The position numbers were made by a program, and so were the translations under genes. Below, piece by piece: positions 32,587 through 41,600 of a stretch of DNA of 64,000 nt. The notes beneath the pieces were generated by a model that saw nothing but the letters and a program-made list of their open reading frames with translations, made no database searches and had not been told where the DNA came from. Source of the DNA: Bacteroidota bacterium (GTDB lineage: Bacteria > Bacteroidota > Bacteroidia > AKYH767-A > OLB10). The stretch is taken from assembly GCA_016722525.1 (NCBI GenBank), contig JADKJB010000004.1, forward strand, positions 133,702 through 197,701. The letters run 5' to 3'. Position 1 is the stretch's first letter. Every line of letters begins with the position of its first letter.

Positions 32587-32916
32587 TTAACAACATTTTA
32601 CAGCCGTTTTGTAAGAACCAAATAGAGCGGCTAATATCTCCTTGTATTTGTTCCAGGTCACTTCATTAATACAATAACATATGGCATTTCCTTCAATCGA
32701 TCCTTTGATCAATCCCGCATTTTTTAATTCTTTGAGATGTTGTGAAACTGTAGGTTGTGCCAAAGGCAACTCACTAACGATGTCACCACATACGCAGGAA
32801 TTCACTTTTAATAAATGCTGGATGATGGCAATTCTGGCAGGATGTCCGAGCGCTTTCGCGACAGCAGCAAGTTCAACCTGATCCTGGGTAAAGAAATCTG
32901 TTTTGGATGCTCCCAT
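32587..32916 (-). CDS. arsR: ArsR-family arsenic-responsive repressor
   Basis: 109 residues, winged helix-turn-helix: LAAVAKALGHPARIAIIQHLL, then NSCVCGDIVSELPLAQPTVSQHLKELKNAGLI (recognition helix with the C-x-C-G-D arsenite-sensing motif at the start of alpha-3) and the wing GSIEGNAICYCIN. A C-terminal Cys pair (VKCC) may add thiols. Heads the arsR-arsM-arsC-acr3 operon; a perfect palindrome 10 bp upstream is the likely operator, so it is presumably autoregulated and derepressed by As(III)/Sb(III). Confidence 0.95.
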   Translation of the reverse strand: MGASKTDFFTQDQVELAAVAKALGHPARIAIIQHLLKVNSCVCGDIVSELPLAQPTVSQHLKELKNAGLIKGSIEGNAICYCINEVTWNKYKEILAALFGSYKTAVKCC

Positions 32917-32926
32917 TATGTTATTT

Positions 32927-32942
32927 TAATATTGCAATATTA
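32927..32942 (-). promoter_or_regulatory. Palindromic ArsR operator
   Basis: TAATATTGCAATATTA is a perfect 16-bp inverted repeat, 10 bp upstream of the arsR ATG. Its left half (TAATATTG) is one base off a TAnnTTTG -7 box, so repressor binding would cover the promoter. Confidence 0.7.
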
Positions 32943-33006
32943 CGATGAAGAATTGAGTTTGCAGCAATTTGACCAAAAAATAATGTAAATGATTGAAATT
33001 CAGTAC

Positions 33007-33038
33007 AAAAAAAACGACACGATAATTAAATCGTGTCG
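33007..33038 (-). terminator. Intrinsic terminator of the DEAD-box helicase gene
   Basis: On the minus strand an 8-bp perfect stem (CGACACGA/TCGTGTCG, 33015-33038) with an 8-nt loop is followed by eight T residues, 25 bp after the helicase stop. Confidence 0.85.
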
Positions 33039-33063
33039 CTAATTGGGAATTTTGAGATTGGAA

Positions 33064-34305
33064 TTAAGCTACCCGAACTCTACTTCTTTTGAAATTAGAT
33101 TGAGCTTGTTGCTTGGCAATTCCATGATTTCTTGATCTGTTTGAAGGGACCGTTTTTTCATAGGGCGCTACATTTTTAACTTCTGTAAAAGGATGTGTCT
33201 TTACTTCCAGTTCTTTAGGAAGCAGCTTTTTAATGTCTTTCAAATAGCTGAGTTCATCCAACGAACATAAAGTAATTGCATGACCACCTTCACCGGCCCG
33301 CCCTGTTCTTCCAATTCGATGAATATACGTTTCAGGTACTTCAGGTATTTCGAAATTAATTACGTGAGTCAGTTTGTCAACATCAATACCGCGGGATGCA
33401 ATATCGGTTGCAACTAAAATTTTTACCGTCCTGTTTTTAAAACCCTCGAGAGCTTTTTGACGGGAATTTTGTGATTTGTCGCCATGGATGGCTTCTGCCT
33501 TAATGCCTTTTTTAGCAAGATCTTTTGCAACTCTGTCGGCACCTCTTTTTGTACGGGTGAAAATTAGTGCATGATCAATTTCCTCTTTTTGAGAATGTAG
33601 GTAAGCAGATCTCGTTTATTTGTTTTGTCAACATAGTAAACCGATTGCTGTACTTTTTCAGCTGGCGAAGAAACTACTGCAACATTTACTGCAACAGGGT
33701 TTTTCAAAATTTGCGATACCAACTGACTTATTTCAAGTGGAACTGTTGCGGAAAAAAATACGGTTTGCCTTTTTACCGGAACTACTTTGAGGATTTTTTG
33801 ATGTCATTCACAAATCCCATGTCGAGCATGCGATCGGCTTCATCCAACACTAAAAATTCGATATGCTTCAGATGAATAAATCCTGTTGCATTAAATCGAG
33901 TAATCGGCCCGGTGTGGCAATTAATATATCAACACCATTCTGAAGCGCTCTTGTTTGTGGATTCTGTCCGACTCCACCATATACAACAGTGTGTCTCAGA
34001 TTAAGACCTGCACCATAATCCCTGAAGCTTTCGCTGATTTGAATAGCAAGTTCACGCGTTGGTGCAAGTACCAATGCTTTTATTTTTATATCGTGACGAC
34101 TCAGGCGTTGGTCGTTCAATAATTGCAAAATAGGCAGTGCAAATGCTGCTGTTTTTCCTGTGCCTGTCTGAGCACAACCGAATACATCTTTTCCTTCCAG
34201 AATTGGAGGAATTGCTTGTTGTTGAATAGGTGTAGGAGTGGTGTAACCTGTTTTAATTAAGGCGTTACAAATAACCTCATTACTGATTAAATCTTTAAAT
34301 GTCAT
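33064..34305 (-). CDS. DEAD-box RNA helicase (RhlE-like), three frameshifts
   Basis: About 414 codons. Motifs in order: Q motif TTPTPIQQQAIP, I AQTGTGKT, Ia PTRELAIQ, Ib ATPGRLLD, II LDEADRMLDMGF, III FSAT, IV ALIFTRTKRGAD, V VATDIASRGIDV, VI IHRIGRTGRAGEG, then a short basic tail (NRSRNHGIAKQQ... KRSRVRVA). The frame breaks at about 33882, 33794-33799 and 33586-33590; each is cured by one extra base, two of them in A-runs (minus strand). All motifs survive, so these are probably consensus errors. ATP-dependent RNA unwinding, likely ribosome assembly or cold response. Confidence 0.9.
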
Positions 34306-34445
34306 TTTGTTTTTTTAGTACTATAAAATTGATGCCAACATCCCAATGATTGGCTGTTTATTAATTGTATAAAAGATCTGGGATATAATTGGAATCTTTT
34401 GTTAAAAGGCCGGGAACTGAAAATAGGGCCGAACTTTTCTGACTG

Positions 34446-34453
34446 CAAAGATA
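34446..34453 (-). promoter_or_regulatory. -7 promoter box for the helicase gene
   Basis: TATCTTTG on the minus strand, 140 nt upstream of the helicase ATG; exact TAnnTTTG. The long leader would suit the cold- or self-regulated leaders known for such helicases (inference). Confidence 0.45.
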
Positions 34454-34624
34454 CGACATTTTGAGCCTTAAAGTTCGTTTATTAGAAATATAATAAGTCT
34501 TTTGTTGTTTAAATCATTGAAAATAAGATATTTGTGACTTAAATATAGTTTTGTTTTAATGGCAAGTTTTCAGCACTAAAATAGAATTTTGAATGATTTC
34601 AATCTTGTAGAAATTTAGTCAATT

Positions 34625-34638
34625 ATGATTTATATCAT
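34625..34638. promoter_or_regulatory. FNR/CRP-type dyad upstream of the fasciclin gene
   Basis: ATGAT-TTAT-ATCAT, a perfect 5-4-5 inverted repeat, differs from the FNR/CRP-type consensus TTGAT-N4-ATCAA only at the outermost bases. It lies 78 bp before the fasciclin ATG in the 411-bp divergent gap, which otherwise shows only AT-rich sequence and the helicase -7 box. Confidence 0.3.
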
Positions 34639-34716
34639 ATTCCAGACTGTCTGTTTTTAAGAATTTCACCACATCAATTTGTGAAATCAAAACAAACAAA
34701 AATCTAACCTAAAACT

Positions 34717-35301
34717 ATGAACATGAAAACGCGTCGATTATTAGTTAATTTACTCTCTTTAGGAGTTATTTTTTATTTAGGTGGTTGTGGAAATGCTGAA
34801 AGCCCAGCAACAACTGAAGATACTGCAGCAACTGAAACTGAAGTTTCCACTGCCCGACAATCAGCCGTAAAGGATGATGTTTCCGCTAAAAATATTGTTG
34901 GTGTTGCTGTAGGATCAGCGGATCATACTACTTTGGTTGCTGCTGTTAAGGCTGCTGAACTGGTTGATGTGTTGTCAAACGCAGGTCCGTTTACCGTTTT
35001 TGCGCCTACTAATGCTGCTTTTGATGCGTTACCAAAAGGAACTGTTGATGATCTTTTAAAACCTGAAAACAAAGAGAAATTACAGGATATTTTGCAGTAT
35101 CACGTAGCCGTTGCCGTTTACAAAACTGAAAACCTGAAAGACGGACAAATATTAAATATGGTAAATGGAAGCAACGCAACCATAGGAGTGAAAGACGGCA
35201 AAGTAACAATCAATGGTGCCAATGTTGTAGCATCAGTACCTGCTACAAATGGAATTATTCATGTAATTGATGCGGTTATTCTGCCTCCAGCTGCCAAGTA
35301 A
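34717..35301 (+). CDS. Fasciclin-domain lipoprotein
   Basis: 194 residues. Signal peptide with lipobox YLGGC (Cys about residue 25), a Thr/Ala/Glu-rich linker (about 27-55), then one FAS1 domain (about 60-192) with H1 NAGPFTVFAPTNAAFDALP, the YH motif (LQYHVAV) and H2 NGIIHVIDAVILPP. Expected to be anchored in the outer membrane by lipid and to mediate adhesion or matrix contact. Two possible ATGs (34717, 34723) differ by two residues only. A strong terminator follows. Confidence 0.92.
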   Translation: MNMKTRRLLVNLLSLGVIFYLGGCGNAESPATTEDTAATETEVSTARQSAVKDDVSAKNIVGVAVGSADHTTLVAAVKAAELVDVLSNAGPFTVFAPTNAAFDALPKGTVDDLLKPENKEKLQDILQYHVAVAVYKTENLKDGQILNMVNGSNATIGVKDGKVTINGANVVASVPATNGIIHVIDAVILPPAAK

Positions 35302-35318
35302 CTGTTAGCAATACTTCT

Positions 35319-35357
35319 AAAAAGGGATTTGAATTATTTCAGATCCCTTTTTTTTTT
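35319..35357. terminator. Bidirectional terminator between fasciclin and Nramp-like genes
   Basis: AAAAAGGGATTTGAA pairs with TTCAGATCCCTTTTT (one wobble) around a short loop, with ten T on the plus strand and five A before the stem serving as U-tract for the convergent minus-strand gene. Confidence 0.85.
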
Positions 35358-36615
35358 AAAAGAGCAAGTATAAAAGAATTCCACTGCAAGCCGCCATCAC
35401 CAGCAGTGTTGTAAACCCAAAAAAATTCTGTTTTTTGGTATTGACATAATGCTTCATTAATTTTTTGTTGTTGGCAATATGCAGAATAATACCAATGAGC
35501 ACGGGTGCGGTAATTCCGTATAATACAGCAGAGTAATAAAGTGCTTTTACCGGGCTAACTCCGGTTAGATGAATTGCCAATCCTAACAACATGGATATTA
35601 CCATTGTAAAATAGAAACCTTTTGCTTCACTAAATTTCTTATCAAGTCCCTCTTCCCAATCAAATGCTTCGGCAAACATATAACTTAGCGAACCCGCCAA
35701 TACCGGTATGGCCAACAATCCGGTACCAATTACACCTAACGCGAAGAGTGCATATGCCATTTCTCCTGCGAGGGGTTTGAGAGCTTGCGCTGCCTGTTCC
35801 ACGGTTTCTACATCTGTAATACCAGCCTTAAACAAAACGGTTCCCGAAGTAAGTATGATAAAATAAAAAACTACATTCGTAAGCAACATGCCTCCTTTGA
35901 TGTCGGTTTGCATATCGCTTATCAACTTTTTGTCGACAATAATATGTTTGCGATGTTTTTTTTCTTCCACCTCCATATTTGCCTGCCAAAAAAAGAGGTA
36001 CGGGGAAATGGTGGTTCCTAAAATTCCTACCAAGGCGATAAAATATTCTTTTTCAAATTTGAATTGAGGAATAAAGGTTCCTTGTATGACATCGAGCCAG
36101 TTTGTTTTGGTGGTGAATGGAATTATTAAATAACAGAAAAGCACCAGACACAACCACTTTAATATTTTCGCAATAGCGGTGTACGACCAGTAAATAATTC
36201 CAAAAATAAGCAACAGTGTAAAAAATATTGAAAACACAAAAGGGGCTACTTGAGGAATTATCAGGTTTCCAACAGCACCCATAGCAGCAATATCTGCGCC
36301 GATGTTCAAAGTGATTGCAGGAAAACTCGCAAGCACTAAAATATATAGAATTGATTTTGGGTACGATGATTTTATTGTTCCTGTAATGCCCTTACCGGTA
36401 ATTATTCCCACCCGTGCACACATCTCCTGGATGTTGACCATAAGAGGGTAGGTGACAATGGCGGTCCATAATAAGTTGGTTCCGAATTTGGCTCCGGCCT
36501 GTGTATAAGTAGCAATGCCCGATGGATCATCGTCACTGGCCCCGGTAACCAATCCGGGCCCCAGTTTGCTAAAAAATAATTTAATCTTTTTTGTTAGAGA
36601 GCTTCCTTTGGACAT
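35356..36615 (-). CDS. Nramp-family divalent metal transporter (divergent subgroup)
   Basis: About 419 residues with 11 membrane helices, starting at the ATG at 36615 (MSKGSSLTKKIKLFF); the longer frame adds 21 residues without conservation. TM1 reads KLGPGLVTGASDDDPSGIATYTQAG: the family DPGN motif is DPSG here. The TM6 unwound region is TTISPYLFFWQANMEVEE, lacking the canonical Met-Pro-His. Both are metal-coordinating in MntH/DraNramp, so ion preference may differ from Mn/Fe. PLMVNIQEMCARVG matches the conserved TM2 region. Monocistronic. Confidence 0.88.
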   Translation of the reverse strand: MSKGSSLTKKIKLFFSKLGPGLVTGASDDDPSGIATYTQAGAKFGTNLLWTAIVTYPLMVNIQEMCARVGIITGKGITGTIKSSYPKSILYILVLASFPAITLNIGADIAAMGAVGNLIIPQVAPFVFSIFFTLLLIFGIIYWSYTAIAKILKWLCLVLFCYLIIPFTTKTNWLDVIQGTFIPQFKFEKEYFIALVGILGTTISPYLFFWQANMEVEEKKHRKHIIVDKKLISDMQTDIKGGMLLTNVVFYFIILTSGTVLFKAGITDVETVEQAAQALKPLAGEMAYALFALGVIGTGLLAIPVLAGSLSYMFAEAFDWEEGLDKKFSEAKGFYFTMVISMLLGLAIHLTGVSPVKALYYSAVLYGITAPVLIGIILHIANNKKLMKHYVNTKKQNFFGFTTLLVMAACSGILLYLLF

Positions 36616-36876
36616 AGATCTTACAAAGATGTGGAGATTTTGTTTGCAAAGGGCAATTTGCCATTTAACTGTTACCAAAATTTAATAACTTATTTTTAGG
36701 ACTCAAAAGAATGCTAATAGCTTTTGGATATTAACTTGAGAATAAAATACTATATAATTTGATTTTTGAATCAATAAATGACGCACTTAGAAAAGCTCCT
36801 TACAACATACTTTGCCATTTCAGGTAAATTTTTCTTAAACATGAAATCTTTGTACATAAGAGAAATTTTTCGGGAA

Positions 36877-36900
36877 TGCTTCGACAAGCTCAGCACAGGT
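36877..36900. repeat. REP-like intergenic motif
   Basis: TGCTTCGACAAGCTCAGCAC, a sequence form seen widely as a dispersed repetitive element in environmental bacterial genomes (from memory). It directly abuts the heptamer array. Confidence 0.45.
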
Positions 36901-36999
36901 GTAAAATGTAAAATGCGGGAATGTAAAATGTAAAATTCCCAATGTAAAATGTAAAATGCAGAATGTAGAATGTAGAATGTAAAATGTAGAATGTAAAAT
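36901..36999 (+). repeat. 14-unit heptamer array (GTARAAT)
   Basis: Units: GTAAAAT twice, GCGGGAAT (8 bp), GTAAAAT twice, TCCCAAT, GTAAAAT twice, GCAGAAT, GTAGAAT twice, GTAAAAT, GTAGAAT, GTAAAAT. Same family as 25988-26029 and related to 24670-24802. Confidence 0.95.
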
Positions 37000-37063
37000 G
37001 ACTTTTTCAATGACTCTCCCGTTCAAACAAAGGCTCACGGGATGACATACGTGGCGTTCGCCA
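37000..37063. repeat. Dodecamer copy and two hairpins after the heptamer array
   Basis: GACTTTTTCAAT (37000-37011) repeats the unit at 24862-24873. It is followed by an inverted repeat TCCCGT/ACGGGA (37017-37042) and a GC-rich perfect hairpin TGGCG-TT-CGCCA (37052-37063), unusual in this AT-rich spacer. The rest of the 491-bp spacer from 36616 to 37106 has no gene. Confidence 0.6.
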
Positions 37064-37106
37064 GCGAGTCAAATGACCTAATGACCAATAACCCTCAGAC
37101 CTTTTT

Positions 37107-38605
37107 TCACTCCTTCACCACCTTCACCCCCGCCACTCCACTTTTCCATTTCATTTTTACGAAATAAATGCCGGAAGGAAATGCTGTTATATTAACCTGT
37201 TTAAACTGGCTCCAGGGTGAAATATAATCTTTTAAAATGCAATTACCAAGTACATCATAAATTTCCATCTCTCCCGGCGCATCCTGAACGTTGAATTGAA
37301 TGGTAAAATTTCCTGTTGTGGGGTTGGGGTAGGATTTAATTTGCAACTCCTCATGGCTTTGTGGTGAATTTATTCCGGTTGTTAAACAGGTGCATGAACT
37401 GGTGGTATCACAACCGATGAAGTAGTTGGGGTGGTTGGGGAGTCCGTTTGAATAAAAATATTGAAATTGAATAGTATGTTGGGCCAAATCACAAGCAAGG
37501 CCCAAACTATCAGGTTGGTTTATTACATGCATGTGAAAAGTACTGTTTCCTGTAGATATGTAAATTTTCCCGTCGGGCGCCAATTGCATCATTTCAAAAT
37601 AGGTTCCAAAAGGAGGACTTGGGGAATAAAAACCATCCCATATAGCTACAGTAGTTTGTGATGATGGGATATTGGAAGCATCCATGTCAAATTGATAGAC
37701 CGATTCAATGTTGGCAGTGTATAAAAACCTTGAATTGGGAGAAAAAGCCATTCCTCCAGAAAAACCCGAGCTTTGAGGAATTATTATGTGAATGGGATTG
37801 TTAAACATTCCACTGCACCTGTCAAAGTCAAATATATCAAGTCCTCCTACAGTGGTATATTCTGCATGAAAGCTGGCATACTTTTTACCATCCGGGGAAA
37901 ATCCTGCCATTCCTAAATTCCAAGTTCGAGCACTCCCTATATTTTGCGTATAGGGTCCAAAAACACCTCCGGGTGTGACTAAAAACTTATAGTAGGTATT
38001 CGAATTTACACGCTGACAAATTACCCCCAATCTACACCGTTGGCATGTTTGCAAGCGGTAATTTTACCGGGATTAAGTGTGTCCTGCAAGACCACATTAT
38101 TTTTATTAAGAACTGCGCCTAAGCCACCATTTACATTCATATCAATCAGGCTTGTATATAAGTAGTGCGCCCTGTTGTAAAAAGGCGCATTGTCGACAGT
38201 GCTGTGAAACAACCAGTATAGATTTGAACTATCAGGAAATGGTAATATTAAACAAGCCTGAGGAACAGTGAGACCATAAGCAAATTGGTTAATAAATGTT
38301 GTTGGACTAATGTTATCACCATTTGACATTGTATCATTGCTTGCATCAGCAATATAATAACCATTGGTATAAAATAATAAATTGCCAGTATTATCGGAAA
38401 TATTGGCAGAAGTTCTATTGATATCCATTTCAAGGCTGTCAAATGAGATTACTAGATTACCTGATTGAAAATTCATTACTGTATGGCCATATGGGGCACC
38501 CCAATAACTTCCATAACCAACCTGCCACAAATTGCTAATTCCTTGGCCTTTAACTAAACCAGTATTAAAGCAAAAATAAATCAGCAAAAAAATTATTCTT
38601 TTCAT
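37107..38605 (-). CDS. T9SS type A sorted beta-propeller-like secreted protein, frameshifted at 38024-38028
   Basis: About 499 codons from ATG 38605 (MKRIIFLLIYFCF... signal peptide ending VKGQG); the upstream ATG at 38641 is less likely. The body has WD-like/propeller strands such as NTGNLLFYTNGYYI, FSPDGKKYASFHAEY, GGMAFSPNSRFLYTANI and QLAPDGKIYISTGNS, i.e. about seven blades. After the C-run at 38024-38028 one base is missing; restoring it gives GVDWWVICQRVNSNTYYKF. The C-terminus (about residues 420-499) is a T9SS type A sorting domain: KSYPNPTTGNFTIQF, YDVLGN, FPSGIYFVKMK. Function unknown; exported to the surface. Confidence 0.86.
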
Positions 38606-38666
38606 TTTTAATTTTATAAGTTCAATAAAGAAATCATGCAAATAATCACTAAGCCTGAAATATTAA

Positions 38667-41600
38667 TTAACGCACAATTACTATTTTTCCATTATAAATA
38701 TCGTTACCAGTCACGAAAGTATAATAATAAACACCGGGCACTAACGCCTTTGTGCTAAATTCATATTTTGAATCTCCGCCTTTTAAAATAAATTGAAATA
38801 AGTTTTGACCGGTAGAGCTTTTTAATGCAAAATTGGCAGCTTCAGAGCTTTCGTATTCCAGAGTAATTTTATCGCTGGCAGGGTTTGGGTAAACCTTCAA
38901 TTTAGGTGAGTCAGTTTGAGCCTCTGCCTTTTTCCTGATAGCAATACCTGCAAGCAAACAAATATCAAAATCGTTGTAATGAATTGTTTTATCAATCAAT
39001 GCATAAATTGAACGGGCACGGAACACTGCATTGCCACCGGCAAGCGGACATTGGCTCGCAACGTTTTTAATTAATTGGATTTGCTGAGGTGAAAAATTCA
39101 TATTACCCTTTGCAATATAGTTTAGATAAATATTATTGATTGCTTGTTCATTAAATTCGATAATGTTTGTAATGGATAACAAATTATTTTCATTTGATAT
39201 AACATTGGTTTGAACATTTCGTAAATTTGAAATTTGAGTCAAAATGCTATCAGATTTCGTTACAATATCAGTGATAGTTATAGCTTCATTGCTAATGTTG
39301 TTGACTATAGATTCAACAGACGTTGAGTCAAGATACATTATAGCACTATCCAATAAATTCATTTGTACATTTATGCCTTCAAGTTTTTGATTAATTATGG
39401 AATCATTCTGCATAAATTGCATTTTGAGGATTGAATCAATTGTGAATATCATTGATTTTGCATCTTCAATTGGTTTAAGCTCTGCAATTGTAGTGTTTTG
39501 ACTATTAATAAAAAAGTTATTTAAAATCGAATCAGAAAGTAAATTAGGATTTTCATCAATTTTATCATACAATGACTTATTAAGTATCCATTTTGTTTCC
39601 AGAGTGTATGGGTCATTTTCTATGGAATCATTTGCTATTAGTCTATCCAGATCTGTGATTGCTGCTGAGGCCATAAAAGGGTAATTAATTTGACAATAAT
39701 CTGTAATCCCATCATTACAAACAAAATCTTGCATTGCTCCAGCACTAAAAAACCAATTAAGAGGGCTTTGATTAATAGGTATCAACGGGGATGTTGAAGA
39801 ATTTACTTGATAGGGAACAAGAGTACCTTCATTCCAAGCATGATATCCAGCTGGAATAGCAGGTTGAGATACATTCCACTTATTTCCCTTATAATTTTGT
39901 GGTTCAGTCACAATTGAATTTTGACCATAATGCAGTCCATAAACGTGATTATTAATTTCGTTCCCTCTAAGTAGTGTTCCTGTTCCGGTAATATTTCCCA
40001 ACACAAAGATTCCGTTATCAGTTCCATCCATATCATTACAAGCAATAACTGCATCATCGCCATTAAAAATTGCAATGGATGACTGAGTAGTTTTGTCATA
40101 ATTGATCCCATCACCTCGAATGTGATTGCACAATGTTTTAATATTGTTGCAGCCACTCATATAAATTCCGTCATGGTTATTGTGGTTATTATCCATGAAT
40201 ATCCGGTTATCAATAATATTTAAGCCATTCGTAGCATTTGAATAAATACCTCCAAATGAATTTAATCCCTGTTGTCTAAAATATATAGTATTTTCATAAA
40301 TAAAATACATGTCAGAGGTTGGTAAATTTTGTCCTTCTGCCCTTATTGCCCATGAATAAGAACTTCCATTTGATACATCTCCAAAAATAATCTCATTGTT
40401 ATTTATCTGCAATATTTCAGCCATATCAAACATAAATAAATCAATCCCATCATCAAAAGCATCTATGAAATTATTACTAATAATGGTACTGAATCTTGCC
40501 AGGCGGCTTCGGTACCCAATACCCAAACCCATCATCACATTCTCATCACTTTTAAGTTCAATTTGATCGGCATAAATACCAAAATCACAGTTTTCAAAAG
40601 TTGGTTGCGAAATGCCCTGTTGATGGCCAAACCCACTTTGGTCAATTGTAACTGCACGCATACCTGTTGCCGAAGTTTGGTAAATGCCGGAACCAAAAAT
40701 TGCGCTTCCATTAAAGCTGTTGAACGATTGCCAGGTTGTGCTTAAGTAATAGGTATTATCCATTTTGATATTTGAAAAAGTACAATTTTAATTCTCAAAT
40801 TACTTCTATAGCCTAAAATTCCATTACTCATGTTGGTAAATGTATTAACTCCTGTATTGGTCATTTTTAAGGAAATGTCACCAACTTCAATTCCAGCTTT
40901 TGGGTAATAAGCACTTACGCTAGGGCAATTTGCACATTGGTACATCGGCTTCATGGTTCCGGAGCCATTAAAGTTACAATAATAAATGGAGATTGCCACA
41001 CTATTGCCTTTAACAAATGCACTAGCCACCGGCGGAACATGCAAACTCACATAGTTGTCGTTGAACGAGCTTTCGTTTAGATTTACGACGGTATGGTTGT
41101 TTGCGTAAACAGCATAAAGTGCATCGTTAACTATAGATCGGGAAATAGTTAAAACAGCACCCGGTGAACCCGGGCCCGACAACAACGTAATCCCTTTCCA
41201 CATTTTAGAACATGCACTTAAAGTACATGTTGAAAAGGTAAGCATTTTTCCCGAATTTAACACAATTTCTGAAGCAGGTTCACAATAAAAGGTTTTTGAT
41301 GCAAAGTTATAGTCCTGGTCAATAATAAATTGTCCTTGCAGGTCATACGAAGCTGCATTTGAAAAAGCAGTGTTTGATACAATAGTGCTTAGGTTAATGC
41401 TAGTCTGCCCGGGTAATGGTTTAATGGTATAGGTTGCATTCTGCACACAATTTCCTAAAATATCAACACATGCAGTATCATCATCTATCGGGGTCATTGT
41501 TGAATTTGCCAGCACTGCTGTATTACAAACATTTGGATTTGTGTTGGTAATGGTACCGGTTACTGTATAAGTTAAAGTTCCGTTTGGAGGTACCATTCCG

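Noticed and set aside
32917..33063. Second promoter or riboswitch in the short gap between helicase and arsR
   Set aside because: The only strong structure is the helicase terminator; the remainder holds the ArsR palindrome and nothing else.
36771..37038. Minus-strand ORFs with FYILHST-type repeats
   Set aside because: Translation of the GTARAAT heptamer array; such products are typical spurious calls.
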